Shown here piece after piece: positions 8,601 through 16,503 of a stretch of 40,633 nucleotides of DNA (positions are counted from its first letter, which is position 1; each line of letters starts with the position of its first letter). The notes under the pieces are model-generated. The model was not told the origin of the DNA. It worked only from the letters and a program-made list of their open reading frames with translations, and did not search any database. This DNA is from Gemmiger formicilis. Its GTDB lineage: Bacteria > Bacillota > Clostridia > Oscillospirales > Ruminococcaceae. A program made the position numbers and the translations under genes. The stretch covers positions 1 through 40,633 of the forward strand of contig NZ_WQOH01000052.1 of assembly GCF_018784445.1 (NCBI RefSeq), written 5' to 3'.

Positions 8601-10363
8601 ACAGGCTTTCCGTCCTTACCCATCACCGGCCTGCCCTGTGCGTCCAGCTTTTGCACTTCCTTTTTCGCCTTGAACGGGGCCGGGGCCAGTATCTTGATGG
8701 CCTTTTCGCCTTTCTTTACATTGCGGTGAAAATCGTCCCGCCACTTGTTGTAGCCCGCCACAAGCTGTCCGCCCTGCATGGCGATCAGGAGGGTGTTGTT
8801 GAAGCTGTAACTGTGGAACTTGGACATGGTGGTGAGATAGGCTTTGTAGCGTTCACTCTCGAAAAGCTCCTGTATGCCGGTTTCCAGCCGGTCGGTGATC
8901 TCTTTCATGCGCTCGGCGCTGTTCTGGCCGTTTAAGAGAATGGGGGTGACAGGCTGCGGGGCCTTTGTAGGCGCTGCCGCCTCCGGCTGCACCTTGCTTT
9001 CCTCCCGCAGAATTTCCGGCGCGGGATAGGCCATCACCCGGTATGGTTCCGGCACCGGCTGTCCCTCATGGACGCGCTGCCATTCGTCGCTGGTTCGCAG
9101 GATATAACCGTAATCGGTAAAGGTTCCCTGTTCCTCGTTGGCGATAAAGCTCCCCAGCCGGTCGGTGTCAATGGCCGGTTTCCACGGGTCGGGAACGACA
9201 AACAGCCCGGAATCATTCAGATAATATTCCCCCAGACTGCGGTTGTCCTTGGCGTTGATTAAGACAAAACAATCGGTGTTTTCGGCGTAGTCCAAAAGCT
9301 GCCCGATGGTCTGCATTTTCGCCGGGGACTGCATGGCGGCGTTCAGCTCCGCAAGCTCCACGGCGTCCAGCCTTTGAAGCTGGGCAGCAAGGAAGTTCAG
9401 TTCGTCCACGCTGGCGGCTTTTATCAAATCCTCCGGCAGTTCCAGCGGTTTTCCCTCCGGGGCAGAAAAGCCGTCAATAAACAAGTCCTGCTGGTTGTCG
9501 GCGGTGATATGGATTTCCTTTAGGGCTTCCTGCACCTGTTCGGCGGTAGTCGGCAAGGAAAGCCAGTACCCATGCGGCCCGCCGGTCTGCGCCTCGGCGC
9601 GGCTATCAAGAAAAATGGAAAATACTTCGTTCACGGGTTCCCTCCTTTCCGGGTTGGCTGTGGTCTGCTGCGGCTGCGCGGTTTCTTCCTGCGCGGGAAG
9701 TGCTGCGGCTTTTGCCGGTTCCTCCCCCTCGATGGTATAGCCGGGGAGCAGGCAGCCATTGACCTTAAAACAGTCGGCGTATTCCTTGGGGATGGCCGGG
9801 GAAATTTCGGTAAAGTAATGGTCGTGGGCTTTGATCCGGCCATTCAGGTACTTGTCCAGTTCTTCCCGGCTGGCAAAGACTTTCCGATCCTGTCCGGCGA
9901 TCTTGGCCTGCCGGTAGCTGCCCGGCGCGTTGGTGCGGAGGCTCCAGCGGAGCGTCCACGAGTAGGGAACGGATTTTTGGGCGGCGCTGTCGTACCGGGT
10001 GTTCTCGGAAATGGAATAATCCATCTGGTAAACCATGTTGCTGCGGATATGGCGGTATTCGTCCGGGGCCTCCCACTGGTTTGCGGTGTGGGTGACGGGA
10101 AGCGTCCGGGCATATTCAAGAGCTTTATCCAGAAACAGGGTTCTTCCAGCCTGTTCCTCCCATGCGGCGGCCTGTTCTTTCAGGCGGTCAAACACTTCCT
10201 GTTCTGCGGCGGCGCTTTCCGCCCGCAGGGAAAGAAGCTCTGCAAGGGGCAGCTTTACCGCTTCGGAAAGATCGGCCTTGCCGCTTTCAAAGTAAATCCG
10301 GCGCTCGATCCGCATAGTGCTGGCCGGTTCTAAATCGTCATGGTCGTAGGAGCTGTAAGACAT
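5699..10363 (-). CDS. polyvalent anti-restriction protein: ArdA-like + ArdC-like + YodL + DUF4316
   Basis: A 1554-residue multidomain protein. Residues 1-230 are unassigned. About 245-425 resemble ArdA antirestriction proteins: a GYWLSL strand, an LFIDGF strand, the helical SVDELNFLAAQLQRL and LGEYYLNDSG. About 485-600 match the ArdC N-terminal ssDNA-binding domain (YKAYLTTMSKFHSYSFNNTL, GYNKWRDDFHRNVKKGEKAI). About 620-790 match its metallopeptidase part, with HEIAH at 682-686 and Glu715. A Pro/Gln-rich linker is followed by further large-polyvalent-protein-type modules. A YodL-like domain lies at about 1310-1405, and the C-terminus is DUF4316-like with a Lys-rich tail. ArdA proteins mimic DNA against type I restriction and ArdC protects entering ssDNA (family knowledge). 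The role here, protecting transferred DNA in the recipient, is inferred. Confidence 0.85.
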   Translation of the reverse strand: MSYSSYDHDDLEPASTMRIERRIYFESGKADLSEAVKLPLAELLSLRAESAAAEQEVFDRLKEQAAAWEEQAGRTLFLDKALEYARTLPVTHTANQWEAPDEYRHIRSNMVYQMDYSISENTRYDSAAQKSVPYSWTLRWSLRTNAPGSYRQAKIAGQDRKVFASREELDKYLNGRIKAHDHYFTEISPAIPKEYADCFKVNGCLLPGYTIEGEEPAKAAALPAQEETAQPQQTTANPERREPVNEVFSIFLDSRAEAQTGGPHGYWLSLPTTAEQVQEALKEIHITADNQQDLFIDGFSAPEGKPLELPEDLIKAASVDELNFLAAQLQRLDAVELAELNAAMQSPAKMQTIGQLLDYAENTDCFVLINAKDNRSLGEYYLNDSGLFVVPDPWKPAIDTDRLGSFIANEEQGTFTDYGYILRTSDEWQRVHEGQPVPEPYRVMAYPAPEILREESKVQPEAAAPTKAPQPVTPILLNGQNSAERMKEITDRLETGIQELFESERYKAYLTTMSKFHSYSFNNTLLIAMQGGQLVAGYNKWRDDFHRNVKKGEKAIKILAPAPFKAKKEVQKLDAQGRPVMGKDGKPVTEVQEIQVPAFKIVSVFDVSQTEGEPLPSIGVEELTGSVERYGEFFKALEQTSPVPIGFEDIPGGSHGYYHLTEKRIAIQEGMSELQTLKTAIHEIAHSKLHAIDPEAPAIEQADRPDSRTREVQAESVAYAVCQHYGLDTSDYSFGYVAGWSSGKDLKELKASLETIRATAHELITTIDGHLAQLQKERQAQQEQPQAAPMEQAAEQPDPDSVFSKLPPEQQQEMTDSVKAMLQTLIDADLKSTGEVSQETKEAAQAQGFTIAGDGTLEQAEAPQEAAYRLESSDYLYIQTSETGYDYTLYGPDYKELDGGQLDNPDLSLAEAGKEILAIHERPAGTMEPLTGDGLDDFLEATEQANAIPQPQAWNGIDGLLNGKPFIPEASPADRAAALIELAEKNAPRLGSEERQLIVAYAESVGDTDKVIGLINRLCEQGYELQKGQMDSFVKSEIESEIAVANAQRQIAQNPAAEPVVTILWSESPHLKDGQQMPLHEAEAVFKELDSARRHDREQPGYTGHWYDKTKFRIDFTMQGQPDSYEGRQDFGDGDGSLIQHIRGYHEYYAQDESWKNHVLHHEGPEAWEADKAQRDMLLHEFIPYMELHCNLAAMEQEARRPLRSGETLTPEQTAYFNAVLDYVKECRPLLNQGQYHLPEPPQLADFDQSLQDYKKQIEAELEQEAAAAGLTVEEYVASDYEAPAQPNFSIYQVPPGPEGRDFRYRSYEDLQADGLSVDRKNYQLVYTAPLDKDTTLDEIYRRFNIEHPADYKGHSLSTGDIVVFRQDGKQTAYYVDEGADYRQVPEFFAQPEKQLTPDECMTGEQIQTPRGRFYLTDRSREQMEAAGYGFHHQSEDGRYLIMANGTRAFAIPAQPESHIKTAEMSTEQNYNMIDGMMNNAPSMEELEARAKAGEQISLLDVAEAAKAEAKKPKQTRKTTQKQKKPSIRAQLAAAKEEQKKKPPAREKSKEMEV

Positions 10364-10408
10364 TTGGGGTTCACATCCTTTCTATGGTGGTGATCTGATA
10401 CAAGGGGT

Positions 10409-10513
10409 TTGGGGCTTCCCCAAAGAGAAAATCCCCGGCCCGGCAGGTGCGCCGGGTCAGGGATTTTGCCGGGAGTGTGGCTACACTCCCTATGCTTGCT
10501 GTTTTTAGTTCTT
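10409..10513 (-). repeat. three-hairpin leader element, copy 2 (upstream of the 1554-aa gene)
   Basis: In minus-strand order: a hairpin identical to copy 1, GGGAGTGT-AGCC-ACACTCCC (10,471-10,490); a longer middle stem with CCCGGC/GCCGGG inside AATCCC/GGGATT (10,430-10,465); and TTGGGG-AAG-CCCCAA (10,409-10,423). It fills the gap between topB and the 1554-aa gene. The flanks of the first and third hairpins match copy 1 while the middle stem differs in sequence but stays paired. Confidence 0.65.
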
Positions 10514-10526
10514 GCTGTTTTTAGTT
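10495..10526. repeat. 16-bp tandem duplication at the topB stop
   Basis: Sixteen bases (CTTGCTGTTTTTAGTT on plus) occur twice in tandem, 10,495-10,510 and 10,511-10,526. The second copy contains the topB stop codon, so the duplication repeats the gene's last codons just downstream. It probably arose by slippage and leaves the protein intact. Confidence 0.8.
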
Positions 10527-12611
10527 CTTGCCCCTCTGTTCCACGCGGTAGTTTACATACTTGCCGCCGGTATCGGCCAAAAGCACCGTCCCGTCATAGG
10601 TCTTGCCGGTTTTCATGGAGCGCAGGCCCTTTACCTTTGCTTTTCCATCTTTAAGGAGCGCGGCGGCGATCTTCGGGGTGAACGCCTTGCCCCGTTCCTC
10701 AAAAAATCGGTCATTCTTCCACATGACAAACTGGCAGCTTCGGTTTCCGCAGTAGTAGTTCTTTTTGCCCTCGTAGACGCTTTCCCCGCAGCGCGGACAT
10801 TTGCCGATAACCACACGCTCGGTCTGAAACAACTTCTGCGCGTCCTCGCTGATCTGGGAGTAGTTTGCGATCAGGCCCCTTGTCATTTCTGCAATGCCAG
10901 CCATGAAGCCCTCCGGGTCGGCCTGCCCCTTGGCAATGGCCGTCAGCTCCGTTTCCCACTGTGCCGTAAGCTGGGGAGAGGTCAGCGCCTCCGGCAGCAC
11001 ACAGGCAAGGTTATGGCCGTCCTTGGTGGGAAGTAGCTGTTTGCCCCTGCGCTCCACAAAGCCCATCTGCACCAGCTTTTCTAAGATGGAGGCGCGGGTG
11101 GCCGGGGTTCCCAATCCCTGCCGCTCGGCGTCCTCCGGCAGATCGTCCGCACCGGCGCGCTCCATAGCGGAAAGCAGGGTATCTTCCGTGTAGGATTTTG
11201 GCGGTGTTGTGAAATGTTCGGTGACGGCGGCAGTTACCTTGTCAAAGGTCTGTCCCTCGGTAATTTTGGGAAGTTCCTGCGCAGGCTCCGGGGCGGTGTC
11301 GTCGGCGTCTGTTTTGAACGACGCCTTAAAGCGGCGGTCAAGCTCTTTCCAGCCGGGGGTCAGGATGGTCTTTCCCTTGGCGGTAAAGGTGTTCCCGGCA
11401 CAGGTGAATGTAGCGGTGACAGCTTCGTACACATGGGGCGCGGCCACGGCGCACAGCAGCTTGCAGCACACAAGGGACAGCAGTTTCTTTTCGCCCTCGG
11501 TCAGCCCGTCAAAGCCTTTCTGCACAAATTCCATTGTCGGGACAATGGCGTGGTGGTCGCTCACCTTTTTGCTGTTCAGCACCCGGCCAAACTGCGAGGA
11601 CAGGTCAAGCCCCGCCACAAAGGGAAGCAGCGGCCACAGACCGGACACAAGGTTTTCCGCCGTTGGCAGCATATCATCGGTCAAATACTGGCTGTCGGTG
11701 CGGGGATAGGTCAGCAGCTTCTTTTCGTAAAGCTGCTGGGCATAGTCAAGGGTCTGCTTGGCGGTAAATCCAAACAGGCGGTTTGCCTCCCGCTGCAAGG
11801 TGGTGAGGTCATAGAGGCGGGGCGGCTGCTCCGTCTTTTTCTCCCGTGTCACTGACACACAAACGGCCTGCGCCGTTTCACAGGCGGCTTTCAGGGCCTT
11901 GGCGTCGGCAGCGTTTCCCATGCGTTCACTGGCCGCCTCCATGCCGCCCGCCGCGATCTGGACGATGTGGTATTTCTCTTTCTGAAAGCTGCTGATCTTG
12001 GCCTCCCGGTCAACCAGCATTTTCAGGGTCGGCGTCTGGACACGGCCCACGGTCAGGGTCTTGTGGTAGAGGATGGAGAACAGCCGGGTCGCGTTGATCC
12101 CCACCAGCCAATCCGCCTGCGCCCGGCAAAGGGCCGACTGATACAGGTTATCATAATCGGCTCCCGGTTTCAGGTGGGCAAAGCCGTCTTTAATGGCCGC
12201 ATCCTCCATGCTGGAAATCCAAAGGCGCTGAAACGGTTTCTTGCAGCCCGCCATCTGGTAGACGAAACGGAAAATCAATTCCCCCTCGCGCCCGGCGTCG
12301 GTGGCGCACACAAGGCCGGTGACATCGGGGCGCTCCATCAAAGAACGCAGGGTGTCAAACTGCTTTTTCTTATCGTCGGGAATGATGTACTGCCATTCCT
12401 GCGGCAGAATCGGCAGGTCGTCATAGCGCCATTTTTTGAAACGCTCGTCATAAGTCCCAGCGTCGGCAAGGGAAACAAGGTGGCCGATACACCAGCTCAC
12501 CAGATAGCCGTTCCCCTCCATATAACCGTCCTGTTTCTTGTCCGCGCCGATCACACCCGCAATGCTGCGGGCTACGCTTGGTTTCTCTGCAATTACTAAC
12601 TGATAGCTCAT
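10521..12611 (-). CDS. topB: DNA topoisomerase III, ICE-borne
   Basis: A 696-residue type IA topoisomerase. The Toprim domain starts with [10 protein letters not shown] and carries the acidic cluster DAGREGE at 105-111. The active-site tyrosine is Tyr302 in [19 protein letters not shown] (189-196) belongs to the catalytic core. Near the C-terminus a zinc ribbon CPRCGES...CGNRSC precedes a topoisomerase C-terminal repeat ([20 protein letters not shown]). The ATG overlaps the stop of the CD1107-like gene (ATGA). Such enzymes are constant members of CTn4/Tn1549-like transfer operons and presumably resolve or relax transferred DNA. Confidence 0.95.
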   Translation of the reverse strand: MSYQLVIAEKPSVARSIAGVIGADKKQDGYMEGNGYLVSWCIGHLVSLADAGTYDERFKKWRYDDLPILPQEWQYIIPDDKKKQFDTLRSLMERPDVTGLVCATDAGREGELIFRFVYQMAGCKKPFQRLWISSMEDAAIKDGFAHLKPGADYDNLYQSALCRAQADWLVGINATRLFSILYHKTLTVGRVQTPTLKMLVDREAKISSFQKEKYHIVQIAAGGMEAASERMGNAADAKALKAACETAQAVCVSVTREKKTEQPPRLYDLTTLQREANRLFGFTAKQTLDYAQQLYEKKLLTYPRTDSQYLTDDMLPTAENLVSGLWPLLPFVAGLDLSSQFGRVLNSKKVSDHHAIVPTMEFVQKGFDGLTEGEKKLLSLVCCKLLCAVAAPHVYEAVTATFTCAGNTFTAKGKTILTPGWKELDRRFKASFKTDADDTAPEPAQELPKITEGQTFDKVTAAVTEHFTTPPKSYTEDTLLSAMERAGADDLPEDAERQGLGTPATRASILEKLVQMGFVERRGKQLLPTKDGHNLACVLPEALTSPQLTAQWETELTAIAKGQADPEGFMAGIAEMTRGLIANYSQISEDAQKLFQTERVVIGKCPRCGESVYEGKKNYYCGNRSCQFVMWKNDRFFEERGKAFTPKIAAALLKDGKAKVKGLRSMKTGKTYDGTVLLADTGGKYVNYRVEQRGKN

Positions 12612-13372
12612 ACTTCGTCCTCCTTATTTCCATCTTCGTCTGTCATATCCTCGTCCGGCTCCGGGGCTTCGTCCTCGTCGTCCTCGTCCTCTCCAAAGTC
12701 ATACTCGGCCAGATCGTCATTTCCTGTGGTGTCAGCTTTTTCCTTTTTGAATTTCAGGAAGTAGAGGGCTGCGCCGCCGCCCAGCAGCACTATCACAAAG
12801 AACACCACAAGGCCGCCCATGCCGCTTGGCTTTTCCTCCTGCGGCTTTTCTTCCTCCGGCTGGGGGGGCTTCGGCTCCGGCCCGTTGCAGGCGGTCAGGT
12901 TGTTTTTACAGACCGGGCAGGCCGTATTGACGGCCCCGGCTTGACATTTGGCCGTACAGGTGCAGACCTCCGGCTCTTTTTTCCCGCCCTCCAACAAGGC
13001 TTGCAGGTCGGCGTCGTCCACTTGGTTGAGAAAATGCACCGCCGTTTCCTTATCCTCGTTAGCCCGGTCGATCAGGATGTAAAAATAATTCCCGGCCTTG
13101 GTGGTAACGGTGATAAGCTGTTTATCCCCGAAAAAATCATCCACCAGCGTAGCGTTGCCCTGCGGGGTAACGGGTACGCCCTCCGGCTCCATGCCGCCGG
13201 TGGTGGGTTCTTCGGTTTCCTCCGGCACTTCTGCGGGGGCCTCGGTGGTTTCCGGCAGCGGCACAGGGTCAGGGTCAGCGCCCCCGGCGTAGGCGGTAAC
13301 GGTCGTGGTCGCCATGCAGAGCGCAGCGGCCACGGCCAGCGTCAAGGTGCGGAACAGTTTAGATTTCTTCAT
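12608..13372 (-). CDS. CD1107-like (DUF4366) surface-anchored mobile-element protein
   Basis: A 254-residue exported protein. A signal peptide (about 1-28, [20 protein letters not shown] then an AYA cleavage motif) is followed by a Pro/Glu/Thr-rich region. Then comes a folded part (about 60-140) with [20 protein letters not shown], a Cys-rich segment ([21 protein letters not shown]), a Pro/Glu linker, a membrane helix ([20 protein letters not shown]) and a very acidic cytoplasmic tail. The ATG at 13,370-13,372 has AGGAGGA 9 bases upstream; an open extension to 13,441 is rejected because it is Arg-rich and overlaps the upstream gene. It is probably part of the mating channel at the cell envelope; the molecular role is unknown. 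Confidence 0.85.
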   Translation of the reverse strand: MKKSKLFRTLTLAVAAALCMATTTVTAYAGGADPDPVPLPETTEAPAEVPEETEEPTTGGMEPEGVPVTPQGNATLVDDFFGDKQLITVTTKAGNYFYILIDRANEDKETAVHFLNQVDDADLQALLEGGKKEPEVCTCTAKCQAGAVNTACPVCKNNLTACNGPEPKPPQPEEEKPQEEKPSGMGGLVVFFVIVLLGGGAALYFLKFKKEKADTTGNDDLAEYDFGEDEDDEDEAPEPDEDMTDEDGNKEDEV

Positions 13373-13616
13373 GGGCGCTGTCCTCCTGTTCAAAGTCCGG
13401 GATCGGGGCCGGGGCCGCCTGCAACGCACCGCCGCGCACAAAGGCGGCGAACTCCTGCGGGGTCATGTTGAGGCCGCGCACAAGCTGGACGATCTGCAAG
13501 TTTTCCTGTTCGGTCTTGGCCGCTTCCAGCTCCCGAAGCTGCTTTTGCAGCTCCGCGATCTTGCCCTTGGTTTTCTCAATATCCTTTTCAATGCGTTCCA
13601 ATTTGTTCATTGCCAT
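13359..13616 (-). CDS. DUF4315 coiled-coil protein
   Basis: An 85-residue protein. The first half is a strong coiled coil ([20 protein letters not shown] and on through about residue 48). The second half is [20 protein letters not shown] plus a short acidic tail. This matches the DUF4315 family of CTn elements. The ATG at 13,614-13,616 has AAAGGAG 9 bases upstream. Its end overlaps the CD1107-like start by 14 bases, and it lies directly after the NlpC/P60 gene as in related elements. The function is unknown. Confidence 0.82.
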   Translation of the reverse strand: MAMNKLERIEKDIEKTKGKIAELQKQLRELEAAKTEQENLQIVQLVRGLNMTPQEFAAFVRGGALQAAPAPIPDFEQEDSAHEEI

Positions 13617-13639
13617 AGTCAAAAACTCCTTTCTGGCGT

Positions 13640-15595
13640 TTAAGGCAAACGCCCGTAACAATAAAAATGCTGCTGCCAGTAGCTTGAATTGAGGTTCGTG
13701 TAGGAAATGGGGTCGCCGCAGTGCAGCATGACCGAATTTCCCACATACAGCCCCACATGGGACATCCCGACAGTGTCGTAAGTGCCGACGAAAAATACAA
13801 GGTCGCCGGGCTTGGCCTGCTCCGGGGAAACGGGGGTGCAGATGTTGTAAAGCCCCTGCGCCGTCTGGCGTCCCACATTCCAGCCGGAATGATTGATAAC
13901 CCAGCTAATGAAGCCGGAACAATCAAAGCTGGTGCTTGGGGAGCTGCCGCCCCACACATAGGGATAGCCCACATACTTTTCCGCCTCCGCGATCATGGCG
14001 GCAAAGGCTTCGTCCTTTAGCGCCTCCGGGGGGATTTCATAGTAGGTCGGCTCTTTCGGGGTGGAGGCGTGGGGATAGCTGCCGTTGGGAAACAGGTCTG
14101 GCCGGTTGCCCAAAGTCTGCATATAGGCAGCATAAAAGCCCATCTGTTCCTCGGTGAGAATGTAGATGGGCAGGTGGGACAGGTCAAAGTTTTCCAGCTT
14201 CACATTGCAGATGTAATAGGTGTAGGGAACTTCCACGGTATAGGTGTTTCCCTCGCTGTCCGTCCTCGTTTCGGTGCGGTAGCGGGTTTCCGTTTCGATG
14301 GTCTGGGTCAGGATGTACTGCTTTTCAAAGAGCATGGCAAGGTCGCCCTGTACCTCCCCCAAAGTGAACACGCCGTTATGCAGCGCGGAGAGGATGGAGG
14401 TCAGCACATAGGGGTCATGTTTGATCTCGTCCAGATCGAAACGGTATTCGTCATAGCCAGGGTGCAGGCTTTCGTAGTTGTCAAGTTCGTGCTGCAAGTC
14501 TGCTTCCAGCGCGGCATAGGCGGCTTCGGCTCCCAGCATATCACTGTTCTCGGAGAGATAGGAGGTGGCGGCAAGGCCCGTCCCGGTGCTGCCAAACATG
14601 GCGGTGCAGGATTGCAGGCCGCCCATCACCAGCAGGAGCATGAGGCCCACGCCGCCGACGATCAGCGCCCCTTTCCAGTGCCGGGCGGCAAAGGATGCGG
14701 CCTGTCTGCTTTTTTCTGCGGCTTTCTTGGCTGCGGCACCCGTGGTCTTGGCGGTGCCTGCGGCCCCCTGTGCGGTCTGACCCGCCGCCCTTGCTGCCTT
14801 GGCATATTCCCGCTTGATGTGCTGTTTCTGCCAGAAGCGGGAAACGGGGTTCTTGACCGCCTGCGCCAGCTCCGGGTTGTCCCGCAGGGATTTTTGATAC
14901 GCAAACTCGGCGTTGGCAGCGATGGACTTTCGCTCGGCCTTGGCTGCGGCCCGGTAGGGTTTGAGCTTGTGGCGGTGGACGCCGCTGCGGATCATGCGGC
15001 CCACCTGCCGTTCCGCCAGTTCCTCCCCCTTGTGGCCGCCCTCCACGCCCACATTTTCGTGTTCTACCTCGTGGATTTTTCCGTGGAGATAAAGCCCGGC
15101 TTCCTGTATGGGGCGGCTGGCCGGGTTTGGTTTGAGCTGGGGAGGGGATTTCTCCACCTTGTCAAAATACAGCCTGCTTTTAGCCTTGCCCTTGGCCTCG
15201 TCATAAACAGTTTCCTTGGTGACGACGCGCTTTTTCGGCAGGGCTTCTTTGGCCGCTTCCAGCTGATCCGCCCGTTTTTCTGCCTTTTTGATATACGGGG
15301 CCAGCTCCGGGGAGGCCCGTTCCTCGGCGGTAAACTGCAACCGGGAAACGGGGCCGGTGGCCTGCGCCACGGTTTTTCCGGCGTCCTTGGCCGCTTTCCT
15401 TGCCTTGTGGCGGTCGTGCAGTTCGTCCGCCCGTTCCAGTATTTTTTCCGCCGCGCCCTCCGGCTGGGCGGTGTATTCCTGCTCGGCCTCCCGGCTGGAC
15501 ACATTGACGCTTTCGCCGGTGGTCTGGTTATCCAGCGTCAGGCCGTCGCGGGTCATGTGCTGCGTTACCTTGTCGCGGGGTTTTAAGGGTTCCAT
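13640..15595 (-). CDS. CD1108-like NlpC/P60 peptidoglycan hydrolase of the transfer apparatus
   Basis: A 651-residue protein that probably opens the cell wall for the mating channel. The N-terminal 300 residues are charged and cytoplasmic, with Ala-rich helices. A single membrane helix follows (about 308-328, GALIVGGVGLMLLLVMGG). A linker domain (about 340-520) leads to a C-terminal NlpC/P60 domain (about 532-651) with VGYPYVWGG, catalytic Cys559 in SFDCSGF and His613 in MSHVGLYVG. The start at 15,595 has AAGGAGGTGAT upstream and overlaps the methyltransferase end by 13 bases. It appears complete. Confidence 0.9.
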   Translation of the reverse strand: MEPLKPRDKVTQHMTRDGLTLDNQTTGESVNVSSREAEQEYTAQPEGAAEKILERADELHDRHKARKAAKDAGKTVAQATGPVSRLQFTAEERASPELAPYIKKAEKRADQLEAAKEALPKKRVVTKETVYDEAKGKAKSRLYFDKVEKSPPQLKPNPASRPIQEAGLYLHGKIHEVEHENVGVEGGHKGEELAERQVGRMIRSGVHRHKLKPYRAAAKAERKSIAANAEFAYQKSLRDNPELAQAVKNPVSRFWQKQHIKREYAKAARAAGQTAQGAAGTAKTTGAAAKKAAEKSRQAASFAARHWKGALIVGGVGLMLLLVMGGLQSCTAMFGSTGTGLAATSYLSENSDMLGAEAAYAALEADLQHELDNYESLHPGYDEYRFDLDEIKHDPYVLTSILSALHNGVFTLGEVQGDLAMLFEKQYILTQTIETETRYRTETRTDSEGNTYTVEVPYTYYICNVKLENFDLSHLPIYILTEEQMGFYAAYMQTLGNRPDLFPNGSYPHASTPKEPTYYEIPPEALKDEAFAAMIAEAEKYVGYPYVWGGSSPSTSFDCSGFISWVINHSGWNVGRQTAQGLYNICTPVSPEQAKPGDLVFFVGTYDTVGMSHVGLYVGNSVMLHCGDPISYTNLNSSYWQQHFYCYGRLP

Positions 15596-16503
15596 ATCCG
15601 ATCACCTCCTTGCTGTCTGTTCCGGCAGCGCCCGGTTTCAATCTCTGCAATATAGCGCAGGATGGGGTACACCTGCGGGGGAACAACTGCGTTTCCCAAA
15701 GTCTTTAACCGCTTTGCCACATTCGCCGGCGGGTCACTGATTAAGTACGGGATTTGCGCCGGTTCTTTGGCCCACATGGAATGTCCGTCCATCTCCGGGG
15801 GAATCCCATCAGCCATTCCACCCAGTCGGGGTTCAGTTTCACATCCCCCGGCGGGCTGCCCAGCAGTTTGTAAACCGCCCATGACAGCCGCGCCGTCCAT
15901 ACGGTTCCGCTGGGATTGTATTTTCGGAAGCTCCCGGTCGGGGTCATCCGCACATCGACAGTTTTCCCCACATCCCCCGTGTCGCTGGCAAGGGGCGTGG
16001 GAAGCAGCATGGCCGATGATGAAAGTTCTTTTGCGCTCATGCCATGCGCCGACGGCGACAGCAGGAAGTACGAAAACCCTAACGGCGTAGCCTGCCTGCT
16101 CCAAGTCAAAAACCGTCTTGTCGAGCCCCAGATGGATGAAGCCAGCAACATTTTCTCCAAGCACCCAAGAGGGGTGCAGTTCCCGGATAATGCGGAGCAT
16201 TTCGGGCCATAAATACCGTTCGTCCTCAAATCCCCGTTGTTTCCCGGCGCTGGAAAAGGGCTGGCAGGGGAATCCCCCGGAAATAAGTGTGGTCGTTTCT
16301 CGTCCTGTTTTTTCAAAAAATGCCTCCTTTGTCACTGTGGTAATGTCCCGGAATTTTGGTACCTGCGGCCAGTGCTTTTTCAAAACTTCCATCGGGAAAT
16401 CCGCCCATTCGCACTGGCATACGGTGGTAAACCCTGCGGCTTCCGCCGCAAGGTCGATCCCTCCGATCCCGGAAAACAGGCTGAAATGTGTTAGGGCGCT
16501 CAT
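15583..16503 (-). CDS. DNA (cytosine-5) methyltransferase
   Basis: A 306-residue C5 methylase with the expected order of motifs: I FSLFSGIGGIDLA (7-19), IV GGFPCQPFS with catalytic Cys80, VI GENVAGF (116-122), VIII HERKRTFII (155-163) and IX/X LGNAVVPPQVYPIL (about 270-284). The target-recognition region (about 165-265) is short, and I cannot predict the sequence it methylates. No restriction endonuclease gene lies nearby, so this is an orphan methylase. It overlaps VirB4 (ATGA) and is embedded in the transfer operon, where it may protect the element DNA from restriction. Confidence 0.92.
   Translation of the reverse strand: MSALTHFSLFSGIGGIDLAAEAAGFTTVCQCEWADFPMEVLKKHWPQVPKFRDITTVTKEAFFEKTGRETTTLISGGFPCQPFSSAGKQRGFEDERYLWPEMLRIIRELHPSWVLGENVAGFIHLGLDKTVFDLEQAGYAVRVFVLPAVAVGAWHERKRTFIIGHAASHAPCQRHGGCGENCRCADDPDRELPKIQSQRNRMDGAAVMGGLQTAGQPAGGCETEPRLGGMADGIPPEMDGHSMWAKEPAQIPYLISDPPANVAKRLKTLGNAVVPPQVYPILRYIAEIETGRCRNRQQGGDRIWNP

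Noticed and set aside
14069-15586. 505-codon plus-strand frame opposite the NlpC/P60 gene
   Set aside because: Antisense shadow; the minus-strand gene has a ribosome binding site, membrane helix and catalytic residues.
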